A stretch of DNA of 64,000 bases from Fusarium oxysporum f. sp. lycopersici 4287 (Eukaryota; Ascomycota; Sordariomycetes; Hypocreales; Nectriaceae). Shown here piece by piece: positions 33,694 to 43,588 of this stretch (its first letter is position 1; each line of letters begins with the position of its first letter). Below the pieces are notes generated by a model that ran no database searches, had not been told where the DNA came from, and was given only the letters and a program-made list of their open reading frames with translations. The translations under genes were made by a program, and so were the position numbers. The stretch covers positions 6,384,568-6,448,567 of the forward strand of contig NC_030986.1 of NCBI RefSeq assembly GCF_000149955.1, written 5' to 3'.

Positions 33694-36602
33694 CAGACTT
33701 GCCTATCCTGATATCATATCCGATATGATAAATTATCCTGATATCAGGATAACACACTATCCTGATATGATATCGGCTTAGCAGGATAGCAGAGATGATA
33801 TCAGTCTAGGAGTTTTAGCAGCTTTAGCAGAGATGATATGGCGACAGATATGTCTAAGCATAAAGGTAAATATTTCATTCAATTCTAATCTAGATCATCA
33901 TCCGAATCAACATGAACACTGCCGTTTATTTCACCGTCCACAACAAGCCCTCTACCACCACGTGATGATGGTATAATGAGTCCTTCACGCAGCCAGTTGC
34001 CGATGCATTCAACCTTCTCCAGATTAACACATGACATCCTTTCCCGATCCCATGATAAAGTGCGTCTTCCTCCACTGAATGCAGACTCGGGGTCAGCAGA
34101 ACCAGGGGGCACAGACAATATGTCAATGGCCATGCGACTGAGACGCGGATATGTCCGAACCTGATCCCTCTGACACCACCAGATCAGAGGAGAGCCTTCG
34201 ATCTTTATCGGCTGGTTGTGGATAAAGTTTTCGAAGTCATCTACGTCCCTGGTTATGTCCTCGGCGACCATAATCTCGTTCAGAAGCCGATCAAGCTCGT
34301 TTGAGTGCCCTTGCTGCGACCTAGACGCTTCGCTCAGTGCCTGGGCAGGTCCGAGGGTGGGCGCCATCTTGTATTCTTCCTCCCATATCGAAAGTGCGTC
34401 CCCTAATGGCAGCCTCGACCCATTCTCCCTTCCAGTTTATTTCAAGGTATCGCGCTCGCTTCGACGGATCAAGGAGAAGGGCAGTTGCGTAGATAGGGGA
34501 CTCCCCGGATAAAGCATAGTACTTATCGAGTACGAACCAGCCCATATCAATAGAGTGCAACATGAGAGGATCATGTGTCTCCTCTGCTTCATAGAGCTCC
34601 TAAAGAGAGGATCAGAAACTAGTTGATTGAGTTAGGCGAAAGCTGAGATGATACCTTCTTCTGTTCGTAGTGGCGAAGTAATATATCCATGATCATGAGG
34701 TTTTGCGAGAGCGTCGCCGTAACGCCTTGAGCCCACAAGGTCGTAGAAGTGAATGGTTGGAGAAACGCGTGCGGTTTCTCCAGGTAATCCCAATCAGAAG
34801 AGGTGAGAATATTGTCACCTAGAGCTTTGTCGTAGTCAAGTAGGAACTGCTTTACTTGCTGCTTTTTCCTTATCAGGTTGTCGATCATCCTGTGCCATGA
34901 ATTCCAGCGCGTATCGTTATCAATACCAAGCCGTAATTTGATGCGCTCATCCCATGCATCACTGTGGATAGGTGAGTTACGTAGTCACAGCCCGATCCGG
35001 TGTAGTTTGCGCAGCGCTGGCACCATAATCCAGCCCCCCCTTCTGGTATTGTCTGACTTATTATCTGATCTCGGTGGAGGATTTACCTTCTGAATGGAAG
35101 TTCTTTTGCATCCAACGCCGCCAGTATGCTCCGTCTGAGCTTCCATATGATCTGGCTGGTTTGTCGTATCACCACCAGACGCGTCGTTCAGGATGAAGCT
35201 GAACGGTTTGTAGAGCTCATCCCCAGTGATATCGCTAGCAGCATCGAGGGCGGCTTGAAGTGCTTCACGTGAAGACGCGAAAAGAAAGGCTTGAAGGGAT
35301 AAGTTGATAACATGAAGGATACATCGGATACGGTGCCGTTTTGGATCCCAGTTGATCTGCTATAGATTAGACGACTAGATAGGAGAACAAAGCTGGACTT
35401 CGACGCACATTGCGGTCCTGCCTAAGCCTTGTTGATAAGTGCTGCAAACATGTGTCGTTTGATGCCGCATTATCACCCGTATGGCAGCCGAGCTGATTCG
35501 CGATATCGTAAATATCGAGTGTTGAGAAGATAATCCGAGACTGATGTTCACCGGAATGGCTGTGTCGAATCTCTGGTAGACTCAAAAGCGCTCGTCTGGG
35601 TTGGTAATCTTCGTCAACCCATCGTGCACACACTGCTAGCACACCATGGCGGTGCGGCGATGTCCAGAGATCAGATGAGATGTGGACCTTTGAAACGGCG
35701 CTTTGTAACTTAGCCTTTAACTGCGACTGATAAAGGCTAAAATTCGCAGTAATATGACGCATCGCTTCATGCCTCGATGTCATTATGAGGTCTTCAATTG
35801 CCGGATTACAGGACAGCATGACGTCCTGCCTCTCATCCCATGTAACTGCCGAAAAGGGAAGACGACGATGTGTGAGAAGGCCAACCATGCTCTCAGTATA
35901 TCGCTGAGGATTGAACACTTTGCGGAGGGCCGATTCTGATGGCGTTGCTGTATAATAATTATCGACTCTAGCTTGCTTTAATGGAGGTCCCATGTCCGAT
36001 GATCGTTCGAGTACTGTAATGTCTGAAGAGTTAACGATATCACGGTGTTTGCGTTTGGCGTGGTATATGGCGTTGTCTCGTTTGGGGTTTGACCAGGCCT
36101 GATCAGAAGAACAGAGAAGGCATTCATAAACCACTGCTCCCTTCGTTCTGCGCTTCCCTGATGGTCCGAACTGACCCTTTTTGGGATATGTCGCACGGAA
36201 TATGCAATCGAAGTTCAGGACCTCAGATGATGCTGATTCTACATCAACAGTAGGGCCAATAGTCATCTGGGGCTGTGAGGTGAAATCTGTGCGTTGCTGT
36301 GATGAAGAAGCCATTATTAAGAGTAGCAGAGGCACAGAATAATACAACGTATTATATCTACACACTTGAGTGATGTTTGAGAGATTCGAAGATTGTAAAC
36401 ATGGGAAAATCGGATGTTGTCAGGCGATAAAGTGGCATCCGACCAATCAGAGTGTGCAGCTTATCCTGGTATCTATCCTGGTATCTATCCTGATATCAGG
36501 GTAAAAGAGCCTAGCTTTATCCGATATCCGATATATATCATATCAGATATAGCAGGATAGCAGAGATGATATCAGGATAGTATATCAGGATAGGCAAGTC
36601 TG
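33694..36602 (-). mobile_element. Second hAT-family transposon, decayed
   Basis: Perfect 21-bp terminal inverted repeats start CAGACTTGCCTATCCTGATA at 33694 and, on the opposite strand, at 36602. Subterminal regions (33700-33840 and 36460-36600) are packed with ATCCTGATATC and AGCAGGATAGCAGAGATGAT words. The inside codes for a leftward hAT transposase with a nonsense codon and a frame break. No clear 8-bp target duplication is seen. It sits on the edge of the inverted duplication on the left and cuts a piggyBac relic on the right. Confidence 0.88.
33885..36314 (-). pseudogene. hAT transposase (BED finger type), broken
   Basis: Start at ATG 36314 (MASSSQQRTDFTSQPQMTIG). A BED finger is seen as AVVYECLLCSSDQAW then AIYHAKRKHRDI. 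The core has KVHISSDLWTSPHRHGVLAV (first Asp) and QLGCHTGDNAASNDTCLQHL (second Asp). After an intron near 35370 the sense continues RHRIRCILHVINLSLQAFLF and, after a TGA at RIGL-stop-LRNSP, GIDNDTRWNSWHRMIDNLIR. Another intron separates HYEQKK from ELYEAEETHD. At 34400-34403 a G-tract (C on plus) has one base too many, moving WVEAAIR out of frame with DALSIWEEEYKMAPTLG. The C-terminal dimerisation region reads RTYPRLSRMAIDILSVPPGS and ADPESAFSGGRRT; stop at 33885. Confidence 0.82.
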
Positions 36603-37363
36603 ATTATAGATAATACAGCTGCTGGCAGCCTCGAGTTTAATGTTGTTAAAGCTATTCCAACAACCGATAACAAGGTCAACCAGATCGCTTGGAAAGACAA
36701 TGCGCTTGTGGTATTTCTGACGACTGTGTTTAAGGGCAATGAAAGGCTTGACTGCATCAGGAAGAACCAACAACAGACCAAATGCAAGCAAGACCAATAC
36801 AGCGTTTTTTTGGTGACGACCCTGTTAAACAGGTTTCTATCCCATCTATTGCTGCTATCTATAACAACGTGATGAATGCCGTGGATTGAGGTGACCAAAT
36901 GAGAGCTTATTGGGGCCTTGACCGTCGTGTGCGCCGAGGCGGCTGGAAAGCCCTGGCTTGGGACTTTCTCCTGGAAATTGCCCTTGTAAATAGCTTCATT
37001 TTGCAGCAGCGAGGGCAGCCGCAATGGAAGGCAGAGATGTCGCAAGGCAGTTGGCGGCAATGGCTTGTGAATGATCTTATAGAAGCGTATGCACCGAAGA
37101 CGCAATCAAGAAAGAGATTTCGGACTGGAAACGAATTTATGCCTACATTACAGCACACTCGCGTTCGCAAAGGAAAATCTGAATGCCTTGCCTGTCAAGG
37201 CCTCCGGCTAGGTCAGCGTCGGTCTCGAAGATCAAGGGCAGCATTATCTGCGATTAGCGGTAACAGTCGAAGGGCGCCGCAGTCACGATATGGATGTCAA
37301 GAATGTAATGTAGCTTTATGTAGACTTGGCAATTGCTGGGACCTTTGGCACAACCAAAGTTAG
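36603..37363 (+). pseudogene. piggyBac-like transposase, C-terminal relic 2
   Basis: Begins at the hAT boundary with open sequence FNVVKAIPTTDNKVNQIAWK and DNALVVFLTTVFKGNERLD, then two one-base frame moves (one near 36752, one in a run of seven T at 36805-36811) to FGDDPVKQVSIPSIAAIYNN and VMNAVD, a TGA, then GDQMRAYWGLDRRVRRGGWK and LLEIALVNSFILQQRGQPQW. The C terminus has a cysteine-rich zinc-binding tail (ECLACQGL ... YGCQECNVALCRLGNCWDLW), as in piggyBac transposases. It is homologous to relic 1 at 9809-10297. The 5' part is missing, probably displaced by the hAT insertion. Confidence 0.72.
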
Positions 37364-38604
37364 GCGGGGATAAATGTACCTTTGATTTAATGCATTTTTA
37401 TTGGCTAGCCCCGCTGCTGGTACGGAAGTGGAGGCTTACGACAGTCAAAGGGATAGTTATCGGTTATCACTCAGATATGGATCTGGATCTATTGGTACTC
37501 AGCCCGAGCCTTTCAAACGAAGCAAGCCCACAAATGAGAACATCCTTAACGCCATTGGAGTGGCCAACATAGGGATCCAGTTTCTGGCACTCCGTCCAGT
37601 TTTCGTACTTTCCATATGGATAGCGATCTGACATTACCTTCAGAAACTCCTGTTTCCACTACTGTGTGTTGCGACATGATGTGACAGCCACAACTGCGCG
37701 CAAAATTGCACTAGCGCCGGCATCTCGGATATGTCTGTGTCGGCTGTTACCGAGTATCCGCGAAGGATCCTCGTGATTGTTCGGAGGGTGGGGTGTGGCT
37801 GTGAACTATAATCTGAGGATTTCGGCATTAATGAGAACGCTGCATCCCCAGAAACGACAGTCGAGTCATGATACTGCTTGGATTCCACGAGCCGGGATAG
37901 ATAGGGAACGCCCTTAGGCATCATTGCTGAATACGTCGCTTAAGGGAGGGCGACAGCTTTAGTTTGGGTGGGTGCTTACCCCGCTCTTTGTTGTTGGTAG
38001 GTGTTGAGAATGCAAGAGCGCAATCTGACCCCAGGTTGCTGGACCTCGACTATTATCGCACTTGAACGTATTGTTCAAATTGATTCATATGTTGCGTAAT
38101 CGCCTATAAGAAGATGAAGATATTGAACATCTCTACTATCTGCCGCAGATGTAATTTAGGGCACTAAGAAAAGAAAATCGGCATAGAATAGTGCATGAAT
38201 CGTCAGCATTTAATTTAAAATACGAGAACTTTTAGTACGCTGCATCGCATTTCTCGCACCTTAATTGATAGGTTTAAAGACATGAGAAAACTTTCTTAGT
38301 TACCCGCCATACAACCAATGAGAAGGAGGTTTACTGACATTAACAGCCAACCCTGCGAAAAGCATATTAGCAGCCGGTTTAATAAACGTCATCATACCCG
38401 CGAGGCCTGTATTAGTATACCGTACAGAGTCATGAAATTGGGTAGTGCTTATGGGTCCGGCATTTATAGTGCGGTTTCAGTCACATGCTGAGATATCCAA
38501 TTAGTACTTATATTAAATTCAAGTCTTCTCTTGCAACCATTCCATAGCCAAGGATTCATCTATTACCACTACAGTAATTGTGTGACCTTCCTTGGCGTTA
38601 AAAC
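37364..38604. other. Intergenic before the membrane-protein gene
   Basis: No recognised gene. A plus-strand stretch at about 37400-37620 (EAYDSQRDSYRLSLRYGSGS) is protein-like but short. The last 150 bp are the presumed promoter. Confidence 0.35.
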
Positions 38605-39405
38605 ATGTTGACGTTTGGCCAAGCAAGCGACAGCAGCCCATCAGTGGAATTCTTTTTCGCTGGCTGTATAGCAGTCACCCTCTATAATGCCTTGGAAATC
38701 ATTATTTTAATCTTTGTTACCTTTAAGAGATTCTCCGGGTGGTATTTCTGGAGTCTTTTAGTCGCAAGCCTTGGCCTAATCGTCGCCACCATTGGCTTCT
38801 CGACCTACTTCTTTGAAATAACCCCTCACACGTACCTTCAAAGCGCCATTACAATTGCCGGATGGTGGGCCTTCATCGTTGGGCAATCGCTTGTCTTGTG
38901 GTCACGACTTCATCTTGTCCTCCAGAGCCCCTGTATCCTTCGCAGTGTCCTGATAATGATTATTATCAACGCTGTTATCATTCTTATTCCCACGACAGTC
39001 TTAGCATTCTGCTATAACATCGTTCCAGTCCCGAGGGCAGTCGAACTCGGATATAAGGTTATGGAGCCCCTCCAAATCACCATATTCTGCGCCCAAGAGT
39101 TGATTATATCCGGGCTCTACATCTGGGGAACGGCTAAGATCCTGACATACACGTCAGAAGAAAGGAAACAGCGATTGATGGCAGAGCTCATTATTATGAA
39201 TGTGGTTCTTATCATCATGGACTTCGTTCTTCTAGGCGTCCAATATGCAGGCTTTCGAATACTTCAAAATGTCCTTAAATACTTTACGTACAGCATAAAG
39301 TTGAAGTTCGAACTTGCAGTACTCGGCAGATTAACAAAGTTCTTCCAAGACCAGGAACTTATTCTTACTTCATGTAAGTTTAGCATATCAGGCTCTATAT
39401 ATTGA
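38605..39405 (+). CDS. Fungal multi-pass (about 7 TM) integral membrane protein, DUF7703-like
   Basis: From ATG 38605 the product has an N-terminal outside segment and seven hydrophobic stretches: AGCIAVTLYNALEIIILIFV, WYFWSLLVASLGLIVATIGF, AITIAGWWAFIVGQSLVLWS, LIMIIINAVIILIPTTVLAF, ITIFCAQELIISGLYIWGTA, ELIIMNVVLIIMDFVLLGVQ and a last amphipathic region near RILQNVLKYFTYSIKLKFEL. Charged loops follow each helix, and KLKFELAVLGRLTKF closes the core. The arrangement resembles the fungal orphan membrane family I know as DUF7703; that assignment is from memory. A donor-like GTAAGT at 39373 suggests that the last residues shown by the raw frame are intronic and the protein ends near ELILTS. Function unknown. 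A pogo element lies 80 bp downstream. Confidence 0.65.
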   Translation: MLTFGQASDSSPSVEFFFAGCIAVTLYNALEIIILIFVTFKRFSGWYFWSLLVASLGLIVATIGFSTYFFEITPHTYLQSAITIAGWWAFIVGQSLVLWSRLHLVLQSPCILRSVLIMIIINAVIILIPTTVLAFCYNIVPVPRAVELGYKVMEPLQITIFCAQELIISGLYIWGTAKILTYTSEERKQRLMAELIIMNVVLIIMDFVLLGVQYAGFRILQNVLKYFTYSIKLKFELAVLGRLTKFFQDQELILTSCKFSISGSIY

Positions 39406-39487
39406 AATTTGGCTAATAGTAATTAAGCATTAAATTCTGGCATTACAAGGATAATAACCTAGCTATAGTAAAGTAACTATAAAGATA

Positions 39488-39533
39488 ACGTGGTTGATAA
39501 GCATGCTGACCATCCAAGTATGCTGATCAAAAA
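39488..39533 (+). repeat. Left terminal inverted repeat of intact pogo element
   Basis: Matches the reverse complement of 41303-41348. Confidence 0.9.
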
Positions 39534-39585
39534 TCCCTCATCCTACATCTTAACCATTTGATCAATTAATTCTCAACCACTAAAC

Positions 39586-41187
39586 ATGCCTCAGCCATCA
39601 AATGAAGCTAGAATCCTTCTTGCACTTCAGGCCCTTCAAAATAACCCAAAGCTAAGCCTCCGACGCGCCGCAAAAATATATGAAGTTGGCTTCGGTACTC
39701 TCCGTAACCGACAGAATGGCATTCAATCACGAGACGCGTGGGTGCCAAAGTCACGGAGACTGACTGATCTAGAGGAACAGATAATAGTTCAATTCCTCCT
39801 TGACCTAGATTCGCGAGGATTTCCTGCGCGACTGCGTTTTGTAGAAGAAATAGCCAATTCTCTGCTTGCCGACCGTGACGCATCATCTGTTGGCAAGCGT
39901 TGGGCTCATAACTTCGTCAAGCGACAACCAGAGCTAAAGACGCGTTTATTTCGGAGATATGACTACCAGAGAACCAAATGCGAAGATCCGACTATTATTC
40001 GTGGCTGGTTTAGGCTTGTACAGAATACAATTGTGAAGTATGGTATCCGATCAGATGATATCTGGAACTTTGATGAGACTGGCTTTATGATGGGCCTCAT
40101 AATGGCCGGAATGGCAGTCACAGGCTCAGAAAGGCAAGGAAGATCAAAATCAGTGCAGCCTGGAAATCGTGAATGGATTACAGTAATCCAGGCGATTAAT
40201 GCGGAAGGTCAATCGATCGCGCCGTTCATCATTGGTGCAGGCAAATATCACCTTGCTAACTGGTACCGAGAAAGCAACCTCCCGGGCGATTGGGTTATTG
40301 CAACGAGCCAAAATGGGTGGACAAATAACGAGCTAGGTCTTGAGTGGCTAAAGCACTTTGATCGGTCTACAAGTAACCGATCAGTTGGTGCCTATCGTCT
40401 TCTGATCCTCGATGGCCACGAAAGCCACCACTCTGCTGACTTTGAGAGATACTGCCAGGATAATAAGATTATCACGCTTTGTATGCCACCTCATGCATCT
40501 CACCTACTTCAGCCTCTTGATGTTGGGTGCTTTGCAGTGCTGAAACAGGCTTATGGTCGACAAATAGAGCATCTGATTAGATGCTCTATAACCCACATTT
40601 CCAAGACCGAGTTCTTCCCGGCCTTTTATGCCGCCTTTAAAGCTACTTTCACAGAAAGCAATATCCGGGGGGGTTTTAGAGGAGCTGGACTTGCTCCTCT
40701 TGACCCAGAAGCCGTGATCTCAAAGCTTGATGTGCAGCTACGAACCCCAACGCCTCCTGGGGAGGTCAGCCAACCATTAACCCCATGGGTTTCAAAGACC
40801 CTAAAGACAGCAATTGAGGCTCAATCTCAGTCTGAATACCTCGAAAAACGAATCAGAAGACATAAAGGCAGCTCCCCAGAGTCAATAATAGAAGCTTTAA
40901 AGTCAAATACTAAAGCAACAAGGGCAGTTATGCATGAGGTTGTCTTATTGAGGAATGAGGTCCGAAATCTTCGAGATGCAAATGAGATACTAAGCCGGCG
41001 CCGGAGGGCAAAAAGGACTAGACTACAGAAAGGAGGGGCAATGACTGTACAGGAAGCATCGCAAGTAATTGATCAGATGGATGTTGATGCGCAGATAGTG
41101 GCCGAATCATCGAGAAGTGGTGGTCGAGGAAGGTCAGAGCGACCGGGTGGTCGGCGTTGTGGTGTATGCGGCAAGGCCGGGGCATAA
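39586..41187 (+). CDS. pogo/Fot-type transposase, open over 533 codons
   Basis: Order of domains: psq helix-turn-helix at residues 1-50 (ILLALQALQNNPKLSLRRAA), CENP-B/Tc5-type DNA-binding domain at about 60-120 (LDLDSRGFPARLRFVEEIAN, GKRWAHNFVKRQPELKTR), then the DDE nuclease with IWNFDETGFMMG (first Asp), LLILDGHESHHSADF (second Asp) and LLQPLDVGCFAVLK (third Asp). A coiled-coil/basic region (ILSRRRRAKRTRLQKGG) precedes the end RRCGVCGKAGA. That end is one base away from continuing HNARTCQVVIETSGEEYG: with one G fewer in the GGGG at 41179-41182 the tail would complete a C-x2-C-x4-H-x4-C knuckle. So the catalytic part is intact and only the last 17 or so residues are lost. The only element in the window likely able to make an active enzyme. 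Confidence 0.92.
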   Translation: MPQPSNEARILLALQALQNNPKLSLRRAAKIYEVGFGTLRNRQNGIQSRDAWVPKSRRLTDLEEQIIVQFLLDLDSRGFPARLRFVEEIANSLLADRDASSVGKRWAHNFVKRQPELKTRLFRRYDYQRTKCEDPTIIRGWFRLVQNTIVKYGIRSDDIWNFDETGFMMGLIMAGMAVTGSERQGRSKSVQPGNREWITVIQAINAEGQSIAPFIIGAGKYHLANWYRESNLPGDWVIATSQNGWTNNELGLEWLKHFDRSTSNRSVGAYRLLILDGHESHHSADFERYCQDNKIITLCMPPHASHLLQPLDVGCFAVLKQAYGRQIEHLIRCSITHISKTEFFPAFYAAFKATFTESNIRGGFRGAGLAPLDPEAVISKLDVQLRTPTPPGEVSQPLTPWVSKTLKTAIEAQSQSEYLEKRIRRHKGSSPESIIEALKSNTKATRAVMHEVVLLRNEVRNLRDANEILSRRRRAKRTRLQKGGAMTVQEASQVIDQMDVDAQIVAESSRSGGRGRSERPGGRRCGVCGKAGA

Positions 41188-41302
41188 TGCAAGGACGTGT
41201 CAGGTAGTGATTGAGACCTCTGGGGAAGAGTATGGTAAGTAGTTTTAATTGATCAGATGGTTTATTATGTTTTTAAATGGATTTAAAGTTTAGAGGCTGG
41301 AA

Positions 41303-41348
41303 TTTTTGATCAGCATACTTGGATGATCAGCATGCTTATCAACCACGT
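41303..41348 (-). repeat. Right terminal inverted repeat of intact pogo element
   Basis: Reverse complement of 39488-39533, next to the TA duplication. Confidence 0.9.
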
Positions 41349-41453
41349 TATACTTTTTAGTATTTATGCTAAATTATTCTGCAATACTCGCTATATTAAC
41401 GCTTTCGTAAAGCTTAACAAGGGGTTAAGCAATTACAGACAATATGGCGGTCG

Positions 41454-43214
41454 CTAAGTGAGCGCAACTGCATACCAGATTAGGCCTAAGACGGCGCCCA
41501 TGATGATAATAACTGGAGGGCTCAAGTTGAATGAGTAGCCGAAGACAAAGCTCGATGCTGTCACAACAACCCACCACGGCTCCTGTGCCAGACTCGTTCC
41601 CTGCTGAAGACTTTCAGCAATATACCCGATTTGCCACAAGCGATAGACCGCGGTATAAATGAGTCCCACGGCACCGGCGTTGACACCCCTGAGAAGGGAC
41701 TTAACCCACCTCAGACCACGGATAGCGCTCCAAATACCCATTGTACCATGAACTGTAATAAGTCCAGGAGCAAATATGCCAATAAACCCAAGCATTGCTC
41801 CAACGGCCGAATTGTATCCACCATTAAATGCTGTCAAAGCGCCTAGGTATACCGCAAAGTTGAAGTTGGGACCGGGAAAGCTCTGTTGGATCGCAAGGCC
41901 GATAAGGAAGTCGCGCGGACTAACCCAGCCTTCAGCAACAACATATTCGCGGAGCAATGGAATGACAACAGGACCTCCGCCAAAAATAATGGTCCCTGCA
42001 AGGTACATATTGGCGAAGAAGCTAAAAAGGTATGTCTTGACCCGCAATTTTCCACGAAGGACCATAATCACAATGAAGGTGATGAGAAAGAAGACAATAA
42101 TTCCAAGGCCAAAGCTCCAGGAAAAGTTAAGGGACCGCTCTGGTGGGATAACGCGTGGTTCTGAGTCAGCCTCTGAATGTGAATTCTCGGTGATTGGGAG
42201 CGTCTGCGCATTGTTTTCCTGGCTCGTGCGGGATACCACGTCATCGTGTTCCCTGGTAGTGCCGAACGATGCAGCAGTGGTAGTGGCATTGTTGTCCTGA
42301 TCGGCAGATCGCCCCTGTGGAAGTTCGATGGACTCCGGCTCTTGTGCCCTAAGCCGTTTTGTGGGGTTCTTCATCAAGCCGACTATAGTCTTGATAGGGC
42401 CATGAAGCCAGCGATAGTCATGGACGACGGTTGCACAGCCGGCCACGAACATCAGAAGAGGAAAGTACCAGAGCGCATTGTACAGAATCCCGGCCGCACC
42501 TCCAAGCAAGACGAGTATACGAGTTATTTTATCAGTGATGGCTTTTTCTGATAGTTGAACAGCAGCGACTGCGATAATGCCCACAGTTGAGGCGTTGAGC
42601 CCGGAGAGAAGTGCATAAACGGGTCCGGGAAGAGTGTCTCCAATATTGGAGACGCCAATAGAGAGACCATACATTCCCAAGGCCCCAGGCAAGCTAAGGA
42701 AGGAATTAGTTACTTCGGTAAGGAGAGTGCCTGTGTGTTTGCGGTTGCCTACCTCCAGATGAAGAAGCTCAGTAAAGCAGGAAGAAAACCATCATGAATC
42801 AGGTTAATGCAGTAGTGCATCTTGGTGCTGCCAGGGCCAGAGAAGGCCTGGCAGACGCTGAAGAGTTCCTGATACTGTATCTCGATCAGCGCTACTGTTC
42901 TTCTTGCAAATAAACCATAAAAAATAGTTGCTTACCACTTGATTGTCAATCCATTGCAGCTTATCGACGAATTTGTCACGGAACTAAGACAGGGGAGGGT
43001 ATTCATTAGCGCTTGTCATTTCTTGATGCTTAGATGCGCCGCTAGGTACGCATCGCCAAAGAATTGTACAAGTACTTACGATCCTGAAATGCACTGGGGG
43101 GCCGCCGAAGGATGTGAAACCAAGGTGGTAATTGGTGCTGATGGTATTCCAAAACTTGGCCTTCAGATTAACAGGTCGCCAACTTCGCCAGGCCATACGG
43201 GACCGGACTGCCAT
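41454..43214 (-). CDS. Chromate ion transporter (CHR family), gene 1
   Basis: Four exons: 43214-43080, 42983-42936, 42880-42753 and 42693-41454; all junctions are GT-AG and keep frame, giving about 516 residues. The first CHR domain opens with FWNTISTNYHLGFTSFGGPP (the family FGG-P motif), followed by KLQWIDNQV, ELFSVCQAFSGPGSTKM (the Q-x-x-PGP-like motif) and SLPGALGMYGLSIGV. A central hydrophilic linker (about 42350-42130) leads to the second domain with TIIFGGGPVVIPLLREYVV, WVSPRDFLIGLAIQQSFPGP and GIFAPGLITVHG. This two-domain structure is that of long CHR transporters, which export chromate using proton motive force in bacteria; in fungi the true substrate is usually untested. The downstream neighbour is a second CHR gene at 44917-46654. 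Confidence 0.92.
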
Positions 43215-43588
43215 CCTGAAATCGTTATAGAAAAGGGGTGTATGTCGAAAGTCGGCAAAATCTTCTGGGGACCATTGAACGAGCAGCTCTCTCTATGTCA
43301 ATTCTAAGGTATTATATAGAGTAGTAACTAGGGATTTAAGAAGGCGCAACTGCACCAACCAAAAATTGGCTTACTTTAAAGCACGTGGGGTTGCTGAATC
43401 TTAGCTGTCCCAGGTCCCGGTAATTTGACTCCGTCCAGCACCAATCAAGCTGAGGGAGTGACTGACTCACGCCAATCAAGGTCCTGGCTTCCTGGCAGCT
43501 GTAACCGTAATTATCCCTTACCTAAATGAGGCCGTGCGAATGATAATGGTGGACTTACCTGTCCTGCTAAACGAGCAGAGATAAGTCA
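43215..43588. other. Intergenic between chromate transporter 1 and duplication arm B
   Basis: Promoter of the chromate transporter gene. It contains a 36-bp imperfect palindrome at 43552-43587, directly beside the end of the duplication arm. Confidence 0.5.
43552..43587. repeat. 36-bp imperfect palindrome, possible hAT end remnant
   Basis: Arms GACTTACCTGTCCTGCT and GACTTATCTCTGCT (opposite strand) flank a short loop. The ends resemble the terminal GACTTGCCTATCC of the hAT element at 33694-36602, and the palindrome lies where that element starts in arm A. Confidence 0.55.

Larger units (their letters stand above)
39488..41348 (+). mobile_element. pogo-family DNA transposon, nearly intact
   Basis: Terminal inverted repeats of about 46 bp begin ACGTGGTTGATAAGCATGCT at both ends, with a single mismatch noticed in the first 45 bases. 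TA lies directly outside each end (39486-39487 and 41349-41350). It is 1,861 bp and carries one rightward transposase. Its TIRs contain internal direct repeats of GCATGCTGA and GTATGCTGATCA, so each end shows two possible transposase sites. Confidence 0.93.

Noticed and set aside
29638..36602. Secondary-metabolite cluster around the LaeA-like gene
   Set aside because: No polyketide synthase, NRPS, terpene cyclase or tailoring enzymes lie nearby; neighbours are transposons and a phosphatase.
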